Assembly: GCA_000697475.1 (NCBI GenBank)
Contig: JNEU01001161.1
Coordinates: 248,001 to 312,000 of the forward strand
Length of the DNA stretch: 64,000 nucleotides
DNA from: Lichtheimia corymbifera B2541
Taxonomy: Eukaryota > Mucoromycota > Mucoromycetes > Mucorales > Lichtheimiaceae
Direction: 5' to 3'
The first letter of the stretch is position 1; the number at the start of each line of letters is the position of its first letter. Of the stretch, positions 33,212-44,490 are shown piece after piece. A program made the translations under genes and the position numbers. The notes under the pieces are model-generated. The model ran no database searches, was not told the origin of the DNA, and was given only the letters and a program-made list of their open reading frames with translations.

Positions 33212-33984
33212 GGTTAAGATAAAGGGGCTTCAAGAGCAACAGGCGGTATGGGCTGACAAGATGTGGAATAGTGGCCGTTTTGTAAATCAAAGCCTTCCAA
33301 GGCTAAAAGTTGAAAGAAAAACGAAAAGGAAGATATGAAAACAAAAAATTCTCGGTAGAACTAAATATTATATATACTTTCCGGTCATAAACGACTGGTT
33401 TCCGTCATGTGTTAGGACGCCTTTCCTTGTATTATATGTTGCTGGTCTGAGGTTAGCAGAGGCAGTATCTGAAAAAAAAGAGAGTTCCATATGTTGTTTT
33501 CCCGCTGATAAGGGGTTGTCTTGGTGTTTCTCGAGGTTATTTTCAAAGTTTTATTAAAGATAACCCACTTTTACACGTTTTCAAGGTATTGGCATTGACG
33601 ATCATACTTCTTGGTGAACTCCTTCTGCCTACTTCTTTGACGACACAATCCAAATTCCTTTTTTGGTTTACTATGCGGGGGAAATCGCTCATTGGCCAAA
33701 CTTGGTCTTAGTAACGCGTTGACCCTCCGCTGCAATTTCCTTTGCTCTTGGCCTTTCCCCGCATCGTCATAAACCAACGTGTTGGTTTTTTCCCATATAT
33801 GACTAAACTTTGAGCCTCGGGTACGACACCATATACAGATTAAATGAGACGGGTACCTGGGACTTTACAACAACATTATTATAGATTATACAAGGTGAAA
33901 TGTGTGTATTTAATGTGTGGAGGAGGAGGAGATGATGATAGTCAAAAGAATTAAGCACATAGAATTAGATTAGAATGGATTGGA
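33212..33984. promoter_or_regulatory. Upstream region of the bZIP gene
   Basis: About 770 bases between the bZIP start and the stop of the next gene on the same strand. It is AT-rich with a TATATATA element near 33370. A small open frame (33571-33777, basic) has no recognisable content and is not called as a gene. It contains the TTAGTAA element listed separately. Confidence 0.4.
33708..33714. promoter_or_regulatory. TTAGTAA element, candidate Yap-response site upstream of the bZIP gene
   Basis: The sequence TTAGTAA is the reverse complement of TTACTAA, the published optimal site for fungal Yap1-type bZIP proteins. It lies about 500 bases upstream of the start codon of the AP-1-like gene, so self-regulation is possible. 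A related TTACTAT lies ~40 bases away. A 7-base match occurs by chance in any few kb, so this is suggestive only. Confidence 0.35.
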
Positions 33985-35801
33985 CTAGCTGACATCATTC
34001 ATGCGGTAAAAAGGTCGACTGGCCTTGACTTGGCGATGTCTGCGATATAAAAAGAAAGCTATCACTGCTGCGCCAATGGCAAATACAATGACACCAACGG
34101 AGATACCAGCCTTGCCACCAGTGCTAAGGGAATGGCCACCACTTGGTACTTCATCGCCTGCTTCTGAATCCGAACCATATTTGTGTGCATCGCAGGTAGC
34201 CTTTTTAACAATCTCCGTGGCATTGCATTGATAGCCACTATCTGCAATCTGTCGGGTGTAATCTCCTTTTGCAAAGTTGCGTAACCATGTAAGTTGATAG
34301 TCAGGCTCGTAGGTGGGTGCAAACATGTGTATCACATCTATGTTGTCAAGTCAGCTCCACTTGATGATGACAGCCGAATTGTTGGGCAATGTTATTATAC
34401 CTCGCAAAGCTAAATCCGGGCGGGCGGGAGATCGCTGCGACCAATCTTTTGTAAACAAACACACCAATCAGCAACGAGCGATCCACACTACATCTGTTTC
34501 AATGCCACCACTTTACCTGAGATGCCATTGTTGTTCACTAGACCATCCGTGCGATAGAGACCCTTGTCAGCAATAAAGGGTTCATTGTAGATATCCGTTC
34601 CTGAAACAAATCCGCCAAGATTCAACCAGCTGTCGTATGATTGGTTACCAAGGTTTTCAAGGGGCGTGACATCAATGACATAGTCTGCGAGTCGAATAGC
34701 AGTATGGAATTCGTTCAATTGTGTGAAAACGTTGCTCTGTGCAGAATTGGGCGAAATCAATAAAGCGCCTATTTTCCATTGTTAGCGCTATTCAGAATCC
34801 CGGTGTTTTCTTCCATCCATCAAAATCAATTACCGGCATCCTTGACCAGCGCCGCATGAAAATTATCATTGACGATCGTCCATGAATTGTCGGTTGGGTT
34901 GTAAGAGGTCCAAGCAATATTCTTTTTATCCGTCATTTCTTCGAGATTCGCCTTGTGACAATTGTAAATGTTGTAAATGTTGCCAAAGATGGTAGTTGCC
35001 TCGCCTTCCATTTCGAAAAACATTGCAATGTACACCAGCCAGGATGCTTTCTGTGTTCAGCGGTGGCGGTGGTGGCAGCGGCGATATATCAGCAAAAAAG
35101 ATTTCCATCTCGATCAGTTTTTTTGTTGACACTTACCTGCAAAGGGGACAAGGTATCATTGTTAGGTGTAAAGCCAACATAAGGAGGGTTGCCCTGAAGG
35201 TTGGTGTTGCTTCTTTCACTGAACATGAGATCCACAGTATTCGAGCCAGGAGTATCGGTCACATTGGCATAGCACGGTGAGGTCACGTTTTGATATCCTT
35301 GGATAGCTTTGACTGAATCGGAAAGGCTCAACAGCTTGCAAGAGAGAGAGAAAGAGTCAACACCCTGTTGAAGGGATATTCCCTTTGTGCAAGTAACCTA
35401 CCTCCAAGTACGGAAGGATATCACGCACGTTCTCAATGCCGACGTTTTTTACTGGGGTATTGATAGCAGCATTGTACTGGGTAAAGTTGTCCAAAGGCTG
35501 ATCACAGCAAACCAGGGCATATCGTTCGTTCAATTGATGGTTGGTCACCACCTTGTACCAGTTGTAATATTCGACCGAAAAACCATTAGCACTATCTGGA
35601 TTTATAGCATTAATTAGTTAGAGCGTGTGTGGGAGCAGAACGTGAAAATTCCAAACGAGTCGACGCACCGTTGGCTACGCTGAAAGAGTAGCTGTAATGG
35701 TTCACCGAGGGATCAAAGTCGGCATTCTGAGCATCGACAATGGCAAGGACCAAGGAAATGCAAGAAATGACCCGAAGGAAACGGGCAGCTAATCGTGTCA
35801 T
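33985..35801 (-). CDS. Secreted/type I membrane protein with periplasmic-binding-protein-like ectodomain
   Basis: Seven exons (35669-35801, 35402-35595, 35137-35334, 34834-35050, 34517-34768, 34401-34445, 33985-34337) give 463 residues. A signal peptide (RFLRVISCISLVLAIVDAQN) leads into a large ectodomain with many N-x-S/T sites and paired Cys. Near the C terminus there is one transmembrane helix (ISVGVIVFAIGAAVIAFFLY) and a short basic cytosolic tail. The ectodomain shows the pattern of helical-backbone substrate-binding proteins (BtuF/FhuD/TroA fold): ALVCCDQPLDNFTQ, PVKNVGIENVRDILPYLELL, SVKAIQGYQ, ASWLVYIAMFFEMEGEATTI and LISPNSAQSN. In bacteria these bind siderophores, vitamins or metals for ABC import. 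A role here in ligand capture at the cell surface is inference. Confidence 0.72.
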
Positions 35802-36785
35802 TGACGAGAAGTAGTTGTAATAAGACTAAAAGAAAAAAAAAAGATGGTGCAGGTAGATGGGTGTGTTGCCCAAAGGACCATATGATGCCGGTACACCAAA
35901 GTCCGCACAAGCTTTGTGTATCCATGGCAACGTTCACTCTCACTCTGGATGGATCATCCTCTACTAGTAAGTAGTCCTTGGCACAATATACACTAGACAA
36001 ATATATACACAGCACATCAGGGGCAAATAATATGACAGCTTGGTGATATAGGCCATCAAAACACTTTGACAACATTCCCGGGTGCTCTATTCACTCAGGC
36101 CAATGGATGTTCTTTTTGTTCTATTATGCACTACAATGGAACAAGACGGATCAAACAATGCTTGTGACTCGACCATTTATGGCCTGCTACTTTGGTGGAT
36201 GTTCGCTTACTTTTAACCAAGCTCAATTTGCATGTTCTTCCTCTCCCAGCCGTTGCAAGGAAATAAATGTCAATTGATTATGTAACTTCATCTAGAATGA
36301 ACATGATCTGGTAATGGCTGTATGGAATCCTATGCTATCCTGATCACTGGGATCATATGATATTAGCTCTCGTGATGACCTTATATCACAGCATCCATGC
36401 AATGATTTTCTCTTGTTCACCAATATAAGCATCTTGGCCATGCAGCAGCGATGCATGGCTGCTGTGTGGCGATAGTGGGTTGGCCCTCTACAACAAGCGT
36501 ATGTATGCATCACCTCATGTCACGTAGCATGCACCTCAAATCAATTCACGTCAGGCAGGGATCTCTCCTCTATACCCTCACAAGCTTACAATGAACGTAG
36601 GCAAGACTACAACGAATAGCGTAAAACGCGCACAATAAACACATAGCAGTGATAAGCATAAAATATCTTCAAAGTGAAGCGGTGAACGGACCCACTAGTT
36701 TATTTATGGTAATATGATTTGGTACTACATTACATCCATCGAATTCCTGATCGTATTTTGTAGTCAAGGTACATGTACTTTTACT

Positions 36786-36855
<70 letters not shown>

Positions 36856-37086
36856 AATGCAAGAATGATCAATTCAATACATGTAAATCAAATATCATGT
36901 CAAAGTGTATGAGAGAGTGGAGAGTCGATAATAAAGAATGTCAACATTCTTATCACGGATACGGATTCCATTGGCCGGCTGGCTGGCTATGTGTGCCACC
37001 GCATGCTTGGGGTGGGTGTGTGTGAGAATGCACAGAAAACAACCTGTCGACTCCTTTGTACTTCCACGCCCTCTCTCTTTTCCGGC
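35802..37086. promoter_or_regulatory. Head-to-head intergenic region with trinucleotide microsatellite
   Basis: About 1.3 kb between divergent genes (binding-protein-like on the left, VTT protein on the right). It contains a (GTA)n microsatellite, listed separately, and a GGCCGGCTGGCTGGC stretch near 36973. Several open frames are artefacts of the repeat. No gene supported. Confidence 0.4.
36786..36855. repeat. (GTA/TAC)n microsatellite, about 23 perfect units
   Basis: Seventy bases of uninterrupted GTA repeat. It is long for a perfect trinucleotide repeat and is likely polymorphic between strains. It sits about 230 bases upstream of the VTT-protein start codon, between divergent genes. Reading it as protein gives only poly-Val or poly-Tyr and is not coding. 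Confidence 0.95.
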
Positions 37087-38039
37087 ATGCGAATTCACAT
37101 ACGCTTCATTGCTCTTTTTCTTGTGGCCATTGCTGGTGCTGCTGCATTCCGCATCTACCATGACAGCATTGTCGAAGGTGAGACACACACACACGCGCGC
37201 GCTGTTTTTCAACGTCGTGTTGACATTATGTATAGCCATTCAAAGGGTAGCCATACGCATGCGTGCCTATCCATATAGTTCCATTATTTTGGGCTTGATG
37301 ATATTGGCGACATCGACACCACCTATGCTGGGTTTTACATTCCTTGTCACCTTGTCCGGTTTCGTCTATGGCTTCCCCCAAGGGGTTGCTCCTGCTATGA
37401 TTGGTAAGAGTGTGTGTACTTTTGTATCCAGGGAACAATGGCACTCATATAGGGGTTCATTCATTGATAGGTGGTTACGTGGGAGCTATGATTTGTTTCG
37501 GGTAAGGTGATGGTGGTGTTGGCATCAAGAAGGAGGGAGGGCAAAACTAACATGGCATATGTAGACTGATTCGCCACTACAATTTTGCTCGGTTCATTCG
37601 ACTTTCACCATCCAAGCAAGAGAAATACCATGCGATTCAAGAGGCAATTGCAGAAGGAGGCTTTGGTGTAAGTTATGAAACATGACACAAGAGGGGGATC
37701 CCTAGTTTGTAACAGGGTGTATTATAGATGCTGCTGATGATCCGCTTAACACCGATTCCATGGCAATTCACCAACATGATCTTGGCGTTGATACCCACCT
37801 TATCCCCTAAACGATATGCCATTGTGACATTTATTGCATCCTGGAAATTATGCTTGGAAGTATGGTTTGGATCCCAACTTGCCAGTTTATCCGATCCCGA
37901 TTTGCCCCCTTCAGCCCATCGCTTAACCATGGTGACGCTTGGTGTTGGTGTATTGATCTTGGTTGGATTGGCTCTATGGTTACATCGTTTGACATTGACC
38001 AAGGTCAAGCAAAGACAAACAGTGAATCAAGGTGCGTGA
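37087..38039 (+). CDS. VTT-domain (SNARE-associated Golgi / Tvp38-like) membrane protein
   Basis: Five exons (37087-37177, 37236-37403, 37471-37501, 37565-37667, 37728-38039) give 234 residues with an N-terminal signal-like helix (FIALFLVAIAGAAAF) and further membrane segments. The VTT (DedA/SNARE-associated) domain is seen in PPMLGFTFLVTLSGFVYGFP, a Gly-rich VGAMICFG turn, and MLLMIRLTPIPWQFTNMILA; the R-x-x-P-x-P-x-x-x-x-N element is the family hallmark. Animal relatives (TMEM41B, VMP1) are lipid scramblases; yeast Tvp38 is a Golgi protein. Exon 3 is only 31 bases. The stop at 38039 lies over a possible donor (GGTGCGTGAG), so one further short exon is possible. Confidence 0.82.
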
Positions 38040-38257
38040 GTGAACATTGTGTACCTGGATACCCTCCCCCCCACACCCACATCATGGTTTTTTCCCTTTT
38101 CATCAATACCTCTTCCATTGTATCAATATATACCCACAAAAACTAAAATCCTGGTTGTAGTATAAAAAAGTCCCATTCTTATTTATGCGCATGTCTGTGT
38201 GTGGGTGAAAGAACAAGTATACAGCAACAATAATACAGCAACAATCCAACTCTCTCT

Positions 38258-38706
38258 TCAAGGCTCTGGAAGCACGATATTAGGGAACTTTTGACCACAT
38301 CGCTTACATACACACTATATCCCCGTTCTTTGTCAATACACACATATATATCATCCTTTTTTTTTTATTAAACACTTACATATCGACGACCACGCCAACC
38401 GCACAAGTAGGGGAGGATTAAGATGGCAAAAAGTAGAGTGGTGTTGGTATAATGCATTCGAAGTTCATGGTATCCGCCTTCAGGACAAGCTGGTCCGAGT
38501 GATTGCTCAATGCGATAACGTTCTTCCATAAATGCTGGACGAATAGGTTGTCCATAAGCATCATAGCCTTGAACACCGCGTTGACATTCTGGCGTGGCAC
38601 CTACGACACCAGGATACTGACTACTACTACTGGTGTTTTGAACGTTGGATGCTTCTTGTTGTTGTGGATTGTAAGGTGGTGGTTGAACTTGTTGTTTCTT
38701 TTCCAT
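38258..38706 (-). CDS. Small Pro-rich membrane protein, BRI3/LITAF-like with C-terminal CxxC
   Basis: Two exons (38380-38706, 38258-38314) give 127 residues. The N-terminal half is Pro/Gln/Tyr-rich (QVQPPPYNPQQQEA), with a PPPY motif that could recruit a WW-domain ubiquitin ligase. A Cys-containing turn (PACPEGGYHELRMHYT) leads to one hydrophobic segment (TTLLFAILILPYLCGWR). Reading through gives GRRYVSV and a stop, but that codes across a perfect GTAAGT donor. Splicing to the TATAG acceptor gives instead GRRYCVCKRCGQKF, a Cys-x-x-Cys knuckle like that ending BRI3 and LITAF family proteins. This spliced form is preferred. Relatives act at endosomes or lysosomes; the function here is inferred only. 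Confidence 0.7.
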
Positions 38707-39699
38707 CCTTCTTTATGGGAAAGAAATGCAACCTAAATAAATCATCATGGTCATTGAGACAACATGACGTTTGCTTTGCTGCATGGGTCTCGTGTCCATA
38801 CAAGGTCTATATATGCGTGTGAGTGTGTACATACGTGGTGTCTGAGCCAAATCCCCCATGTACAATATACACGATCCATTCATCTCCCTTTTTCTCTCTC
38901 CTTTTCATCTAGTCCATTCTTCAACATGGTGGAAAATGAAATGCTGTGTAAAAGAAACAAGCGTTTAGAAACAATGGCCCAAGGGCTAATCGGGTGGTGA
39001 TAAAAGGAGACAATCAATCTTCCAGAGAATTCCAGGGGATTGGATGTATTTATGTACCCAAGGGAGGGAGGGGGGTTCTTCCATTGGCGTCGGAAAGGAA
39101 ATACTTTACAATGACACGCGGCATTGCATTGCAGTAATATGGCATCATCACATGATTTACCGTTGTTTTTTAATGTTTCGGTATAAAACCTCCCTCCCCC
39201 CAAACGCCTTATGGGCGGATTACGTCAAACTGCAGATCAATTGGAAACATCCCATAAAAGTAAACTTGCATCAACACATCATTTTCTATTAGCAAAAAGA
39301 GATAAATATATATATGTATATTGTTGTGTGAGTGTGTGTGTGTCTGTAGTAGGGGTGGAAAATTATCATAGCGTATGTAGTGAAGGATGACGAGCGAAAC
39401 GAACCAGTACACTAAGGTAATTTTTCTTGTATGTCAGTGTGTGAGTGTGTATATATGTATGTGGTGTGTGTCATGTAAAAGGGAAAAAAAGTGAGAAGGA
39501 GGCGAACGACGAGGAGGAGCAGGAGGTGTAATAAGAAATCATAAGAAAAAACTGGGATTGCGTGTCAAGACAAGCAATCCAAACCATAAAAAAAGCACGA
39601 CCAGATGAACGAGGGCCAACAAACTGTACATGAAATGGGTTGGAGGGATGAAGAAAGGTGATAAAGAAAGACGTAGATGTTGATGGTGGTGGTGGTGGT
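38707..39699. other. Intergenic region between BRI3-like gene and FYR-domain gene
   Basis: About 1 kb: promoter of the BRI3-like gene on the left, 3' UTR of the FYR gene on the right. It contains TGTG-rich tracts (about 39326-39345 and 39437-39470). The many small open frames give no recognisable protein. No gene supported. Confidence 0.4.
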
Positions 39700-41867
39700 T
39701 TAGCTTGATGAAGAGGAGGAAGGTTGCTGTTTATCGGGTGTCACGTCTTCAGGCCGAAAGATCTTGCCACGTGCTGTCCTTCCGGTGGTACCAATCTTGA
39801 AAGTTTGCCAGATGTAATTCTTGCACTTGTCTGCGTTTGGCAAATCCTGAATCATCTTTGCAATTGTATTTTTGCGTAAACCAAAAAAGTCGGGGCCCAC
39901 AGGATTATGACCATAATCCATGTTACGAATAGCAAATGCCCGTCGGACGGCAATGGTCCATACAGTAGTAGGTGTAGGTCCCATATAGACTTCTCCAGGA
40001 TTATCATCCGCTTCCAGTCGGAACTTTACATGTGTATGAGTGGGATATCATTCGAGAGAAAATAACAAACATTCACACTTACAATAGGCTCCTGGCCACC
40101 ATCCAAAATTTCGCATGTGTATTGTGTGTCACTGCGTGGGTCAACCATGCTTCTGTACCACCTAAGACAAAAAAAATCAGATGTTGTTTTCTAGGTTCCT
40201 CACACACACTCTCTCTCTCTCTTTCTTTCTTTTTCTCTTTTCCTCCCTTTCCAACTTACTTTTTCACCTTGTATCCTACTGGATAAATGTATCTTTGATT
40301 ATGAAAAGCCGGTCTATCATAAATCACATCACCAAGACTGAGCACGGTCCACGAGTCAATCTCAACGGGAAGTCGGTAATTTCCATTGTCATCTTTTTCC
40401 ACCTGTACAAAGGTACGCACATCATTCACATTGGGTGGTTTTGTATCACGTTTCTTTCTACGACCCACAGCGGTATGTTGTGTTGGCATACGCACATGTT
40501 GTTGTTGTTGTTGTGGGTGTGGATAATGTGGTGGAGGTGGAGGTTGTTGATGGTGATATGGATGATGGTGCTGATGATGATGATGTTGCTGTAAGGATGA
40601 TGACGAGGCGGATGCTTCAGCAGTAGTAGGTGGGAGTGGTTGTGTTGTTGGAGCGTGATGAGGAGGTGGTGGTTGTTGATGATAATAATAACGATCCTCT
40701 TTACGCAAGTCTAGCAATGCTGAAGGAGGAGGTAACGACAAGCTGGGTGATGTACGACTATGGGGCGGCATTTCAGTCCTTGCAACAACAGCGGGTGATG
40801 ACGATGATGATACACGAAATGGATCCATGATTGGAGGAGAAAGCTTACGTTTCTTGAACGTATGCTCGTCGTATGAAGATGGCGAAGAAGAAGAGGGTGG
40901 ACCTGCAGCAGCCGTTGAATGGGGTTGTGGTGGTGCTGTAGCAGTAGAACTCGTTTCTTCAGGAGATAAGCGACCAATTGGAGGCAACATGCGTGGATAA
41001 CGTGAAGACTCATGTGGAGGAGAAAGTGATTCCGCTGGCAACATGGATGGAAGGCTGATAACGCGTCGTACTTGAGAAGAACAGGTATCATCAGGTACGG
41101 GTGATGTTGGTGAGATCTGCAATCCTCGTCTATGCACCAAGGTGTTGTAATAATCCATTTTGGAAATACGATGCGTCTAGTAACAAAAGGAGCAGCAACG
41201 CGTGTGATGGTGGATGCAAGGGAGTTGAGGAGGAGACAAAGTAAGTACATATGCTTAGTTGGATAATGAATACAGATCACATTTACTTACAGGGTGAAGT
41301 TGGAGTACGACCTCCACAGCAGCATCTTCATCATTGGCTGCTGCATTACTGCGACTACGTTTCCCTGTCACTTGAATTGCCTTGTCACTTTCCTTGTCCA
41401 AGATCCATGATAACAAGCCATGTCCCTCCCAAACCATTTTGGATTCTGCCGTCGTCATCTCTTCAAAGTTGGCACTGTACACTGCACAATCGGCATCAGG
41501 ATATAAAAGCATATCAGGGCTGAGAGAGAATAAGGTGAGTACTTGGTCTCTGTGCATTGTTATGATGATACCCACCATGAAGTACATAACTCCATCAAGC
41601 AGTCTTTGAGAGGTACGGATATGTATTCGGATTCATTATGCTCGATATCCATGGTGAATGTGCATAGACACGTCGATTCGATTCCTTGGAACGTGTAAAA
41701 GACTTTGACTACAAAAAAGAGAGCATTCAATAAACGACACCCATTCAACAAGCATGATACAACGCCATACCTTTGGTAGACTTTTTTCGTTGTTCACCAC
41801 CACTACTTGTAGCGATGCTACCAGAATCCGGAGCCTCGGTGGAATGGCCAGCAGGGGAGAGTGACAT
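39700..41867 (-). CDS. FYRN/FYRC-domain nuclear protein
   Basis: Six exons (41771-41867, 41576-41708, 41291-41519, 40260-41176, 40083-40161, 39700-40023) give 592 residues. The C-terminal part holds a FYRN-FYRC pair: IDSWTVLSLGDVIYDRPAFH, RYIYPVGYKVKKWYRSM, YTCEILDGGQEPIFRLEADD, GPTPTTVWTIAVRRAFAIRN and GPDFFGLRKNTIAKMIQDLP. These motifs occur in MLL/SET1-type chromatin proteins and in TBRG1. No SET domain or PHD finger is present. A separate N-terminal part (~30-150) contains VKVFYTFQGIESTCLCTFTM and EGHGLLSWILDKESD, not recognised. The middle 200 residues are runs of Ser, Pro, His and Gln. A chromatin-associated role is likely from the domain family alone. Confidence 0.85.
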
Positions 41868-44490
41868 TGCAAGAGGACGATTGGAGAATCACAAGAGAGC
41901 AGAATTGACAATAAAAAAGAGAGAGAAAGAACAGCTGGTCTACAGCAGGTAGAAATAAAAGAGAAAGCGAGAGAGCGAGAGAGTGAGAGTATATGTGTTG
42001 TGTGTGTGTGTGTGTGTTTGAGCGTATACGTTTGATGATGAATATACAAAAAGTAAACTATGACGGATAGTTCATGTCACACACTTGACTTGAACCGAAG
42101 GAGAAAAGAAGCAAGGAAAGAGGGAAAAAAGGGCAATGAAAGAGAGAGACAAAAAAAAGGGCCAGTGTAGTACCCACAGTTGACTCGTACAGCAGCACGC
42201 ACACACCACGACATATACACAATCCAGCAACAGCGATCGATCTGTTCCTTTTCGGGGAACTAACGCAAAATGATACGCGCCGGCTGATGGCCAGGCCACC
42301 CACTCCAGCTACACTACAGCAAAGAAAGGCCCTGAATGGAGCGCGTATCCAAGACATGAAAACTCAGACATGATTATTGCAGAATTCGATTGGCGGTCAA
42401 GTCTTGAATGGGGGGCTGAAATGAAATGACGAATCGTAGCACAACAAAGGAAAGCTTATCTCGTGTGCGTGTGTTTTTTAATATGAACAATGTGCTACTA
42501 TCCATTCAAAACCGAGAACACCTACTTTTTTTCTATTAATCATTTACTTCACATGGATACAAGGTTGCACGTGCTCCATGTCTTTCCAGTTCTTGGGGGA
42601 GACAGAATGGGTGGGAAAATTGACTGGGGGATGATAGATGTTGGTGCCCTTTGGGATAAAAGATCGACAGCAGCACACGTAATCGCTATATTGCATGCTT
42701 CCAAAAATAAGTTTCCATGTAGGACAAACCTAATATAAAATCATTCAAAAGATCCCCGCTGCCAATTCCCTCACCCATTGCTTGTGCAACAGACAATGCA
42801 ATTATATGAAACCACACGTGCGGGTAGTCATTGCTTGATTGCTCCTAAATATCCCATTCTCCTTGATTTCTTTACCAGCTGCTGCTGCTGCTGCTGCTAT
42901 CACTCCTTGTTCGCATCCTCCCTTTTTCATGATCATGACACTAGGTGAGATCTATCATCCATGGCAACCCCCCTCTCTCTCTCCCCCACATAGCAATATG
43001 AACCCTAGAAAAAGACAACGAAAAGAGGGCATCATGTATAAAGGTTCCACATCCTTGTGCAGCTGTTGGGTCGCCGATGTGTGTTGTATACTTTGGGGTT
43101 TGGCCCAAAGACAGTGATACAAGCAATATACTTTTAGCCAATGAACCCCAAAAAAGCGGAGTGATGGCATATGGTACCAACCATGGGACGCTTTGAATGG
43201 CAGGTTTTCATTTCCCTTGATCACAGAAACATGCAATTGATGGCAGCACATGATTGCACACAGACTACTGTATTACAATGGGCGCCAAATGATTGGCTCT
43301 TCTTCCGATCTGTAATCCAGCAATCCGGATGATCGCCCAGCTTGTTCTTTCGAGATCATCCAGCACTTGTAAACTTGTCTCATTATCTCTCTCTCACAGT
43401 GTTGTGTGTGTACGTGTATGTGCATATTAAATAGGCGTAGATAAAGGAAGAGAGATAGTGAGATTGCCATAGGAGATGAGAAAATGTCAAGTTACCAATC
43501 TCGGCGATTTTTATTCTTCCCTGTTTTTTACCGTGGGATGGCTTTTTACAGGAGGAGGAGGTCACCGATCGACCACTTTTTAGTCTTTGTTAGGTCTTTT
43601 TCGTGGATTGTATTATTGGGTCGGAACATCCACATACACTCGCTAAAGAATATTAAGATGGCTAACCACCCTTCATTCTTTGCAAACAAGTAATATAGAC
43701 ATAGTCCCTCGGCTCGTGACGAAGAATTGATTCGCTCGCTCGCTCTCTATATTTAGCTTTCCTCCAATCACAATCTTCCTTGTCAATTCGTTCCAGCTGC
43801 AGATGTGGTACGCCAGATTTCAATGGTAGATCATAACAAACAATAACTCAGTAATTGCTGCAATGAAACTAAATTTAGCATGGTATAAACATTGGTCAAA
43901 TTGACAGCTTTTCACCCCCACCCATCACTAACTCCTGATATCCGAAAGGACAAAGAGGACAATGATGATGCATATCATAGCGACATCGTGCGTATGGTTG
44001 ATTGGATTTAACGTGATTTGTATAAGGTTAAGATCTCGTTGTTGATATGGTTATAGCTAGTCCACCCAGATCCAATTATCAATCTGTCATCCTACTCGTC
44101 AACTAAACATTCTTAGTTTGTAATCCAAAGCAACAAGAAGGAATCTTTTGCTCGTGCTCCGTGCATATATGCACACTTGAAGAAAATTCACTCGTGTCAT
44201 CATAATTAAACTAAATGTAAACAAGATCGTTCTTGACAACCATCCACTTTTTGTATTGTACAAGGATACATAATACGTGCATCAGGGCACTCTTTGTTTT
44301 CTTCATTGCAAATTTACAAATGGGAAAATGAACGTAAACATCGTTGAATATGAGAGCGGGTAAAAGGGAAAGGCATGTATGTTGAGTGGGTGAGGGTGCG
44401 TGTAAAAAAAGTGTTACACATGTCCTGCATGCTATGCAGTTGGATATTATGGATGTGCTACGTTTCCCTGATTTCTTGCTTTGTGTTTAT
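41868..44490. other. Gene-poor 2.6-kb region between FYR gene and Rho1 GEF
   Basis: This holds the promoter of the FYR gene (left) and the 3' UTR of the Rho GEF gene (right). I find no supportable gene. Low-complexity items are a GTGTGTGTGTGTGTGTTTG tract near 42000, a (GCT)n run at about 42880-42898, a CTCTCTCTCTC tract near 42972, and GCTCGCTCGCTC near 43735. Open frames of 60-100 codons read as low-complexity or Trp/Cys-rich noise. Confidence 0.4.

Noticed and set aside
33571..33777. Basic 68-codon frame upstream of the bZIP gene
   Set aside because: Short, no homology that I recognise, and it lies in the likely promoter; could be a chance frame.
36669..36872. Open frames reading poly-Tyr or poly-Val
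   Set aside because: They arise only because the GTA microsatellite has no stop in those frames; there is no non-repetitive coding content.
40181..40830. Sense-strand frames opposite the FYR gene (Val/Met/Trp-rich)
   Set aside because: They are the complement of His/Pro/Gln/Ser repeats in the FYR protein; the antisense gene has matching splice sites and domains.
42370..44490. Possible genes between the FYR and Rho GEF genes
   Set aside because: All frames are under 100 codons, without family motifs or good splice partners. The stretch at 44375-44629 is the complement of the Rho GEF last exon.
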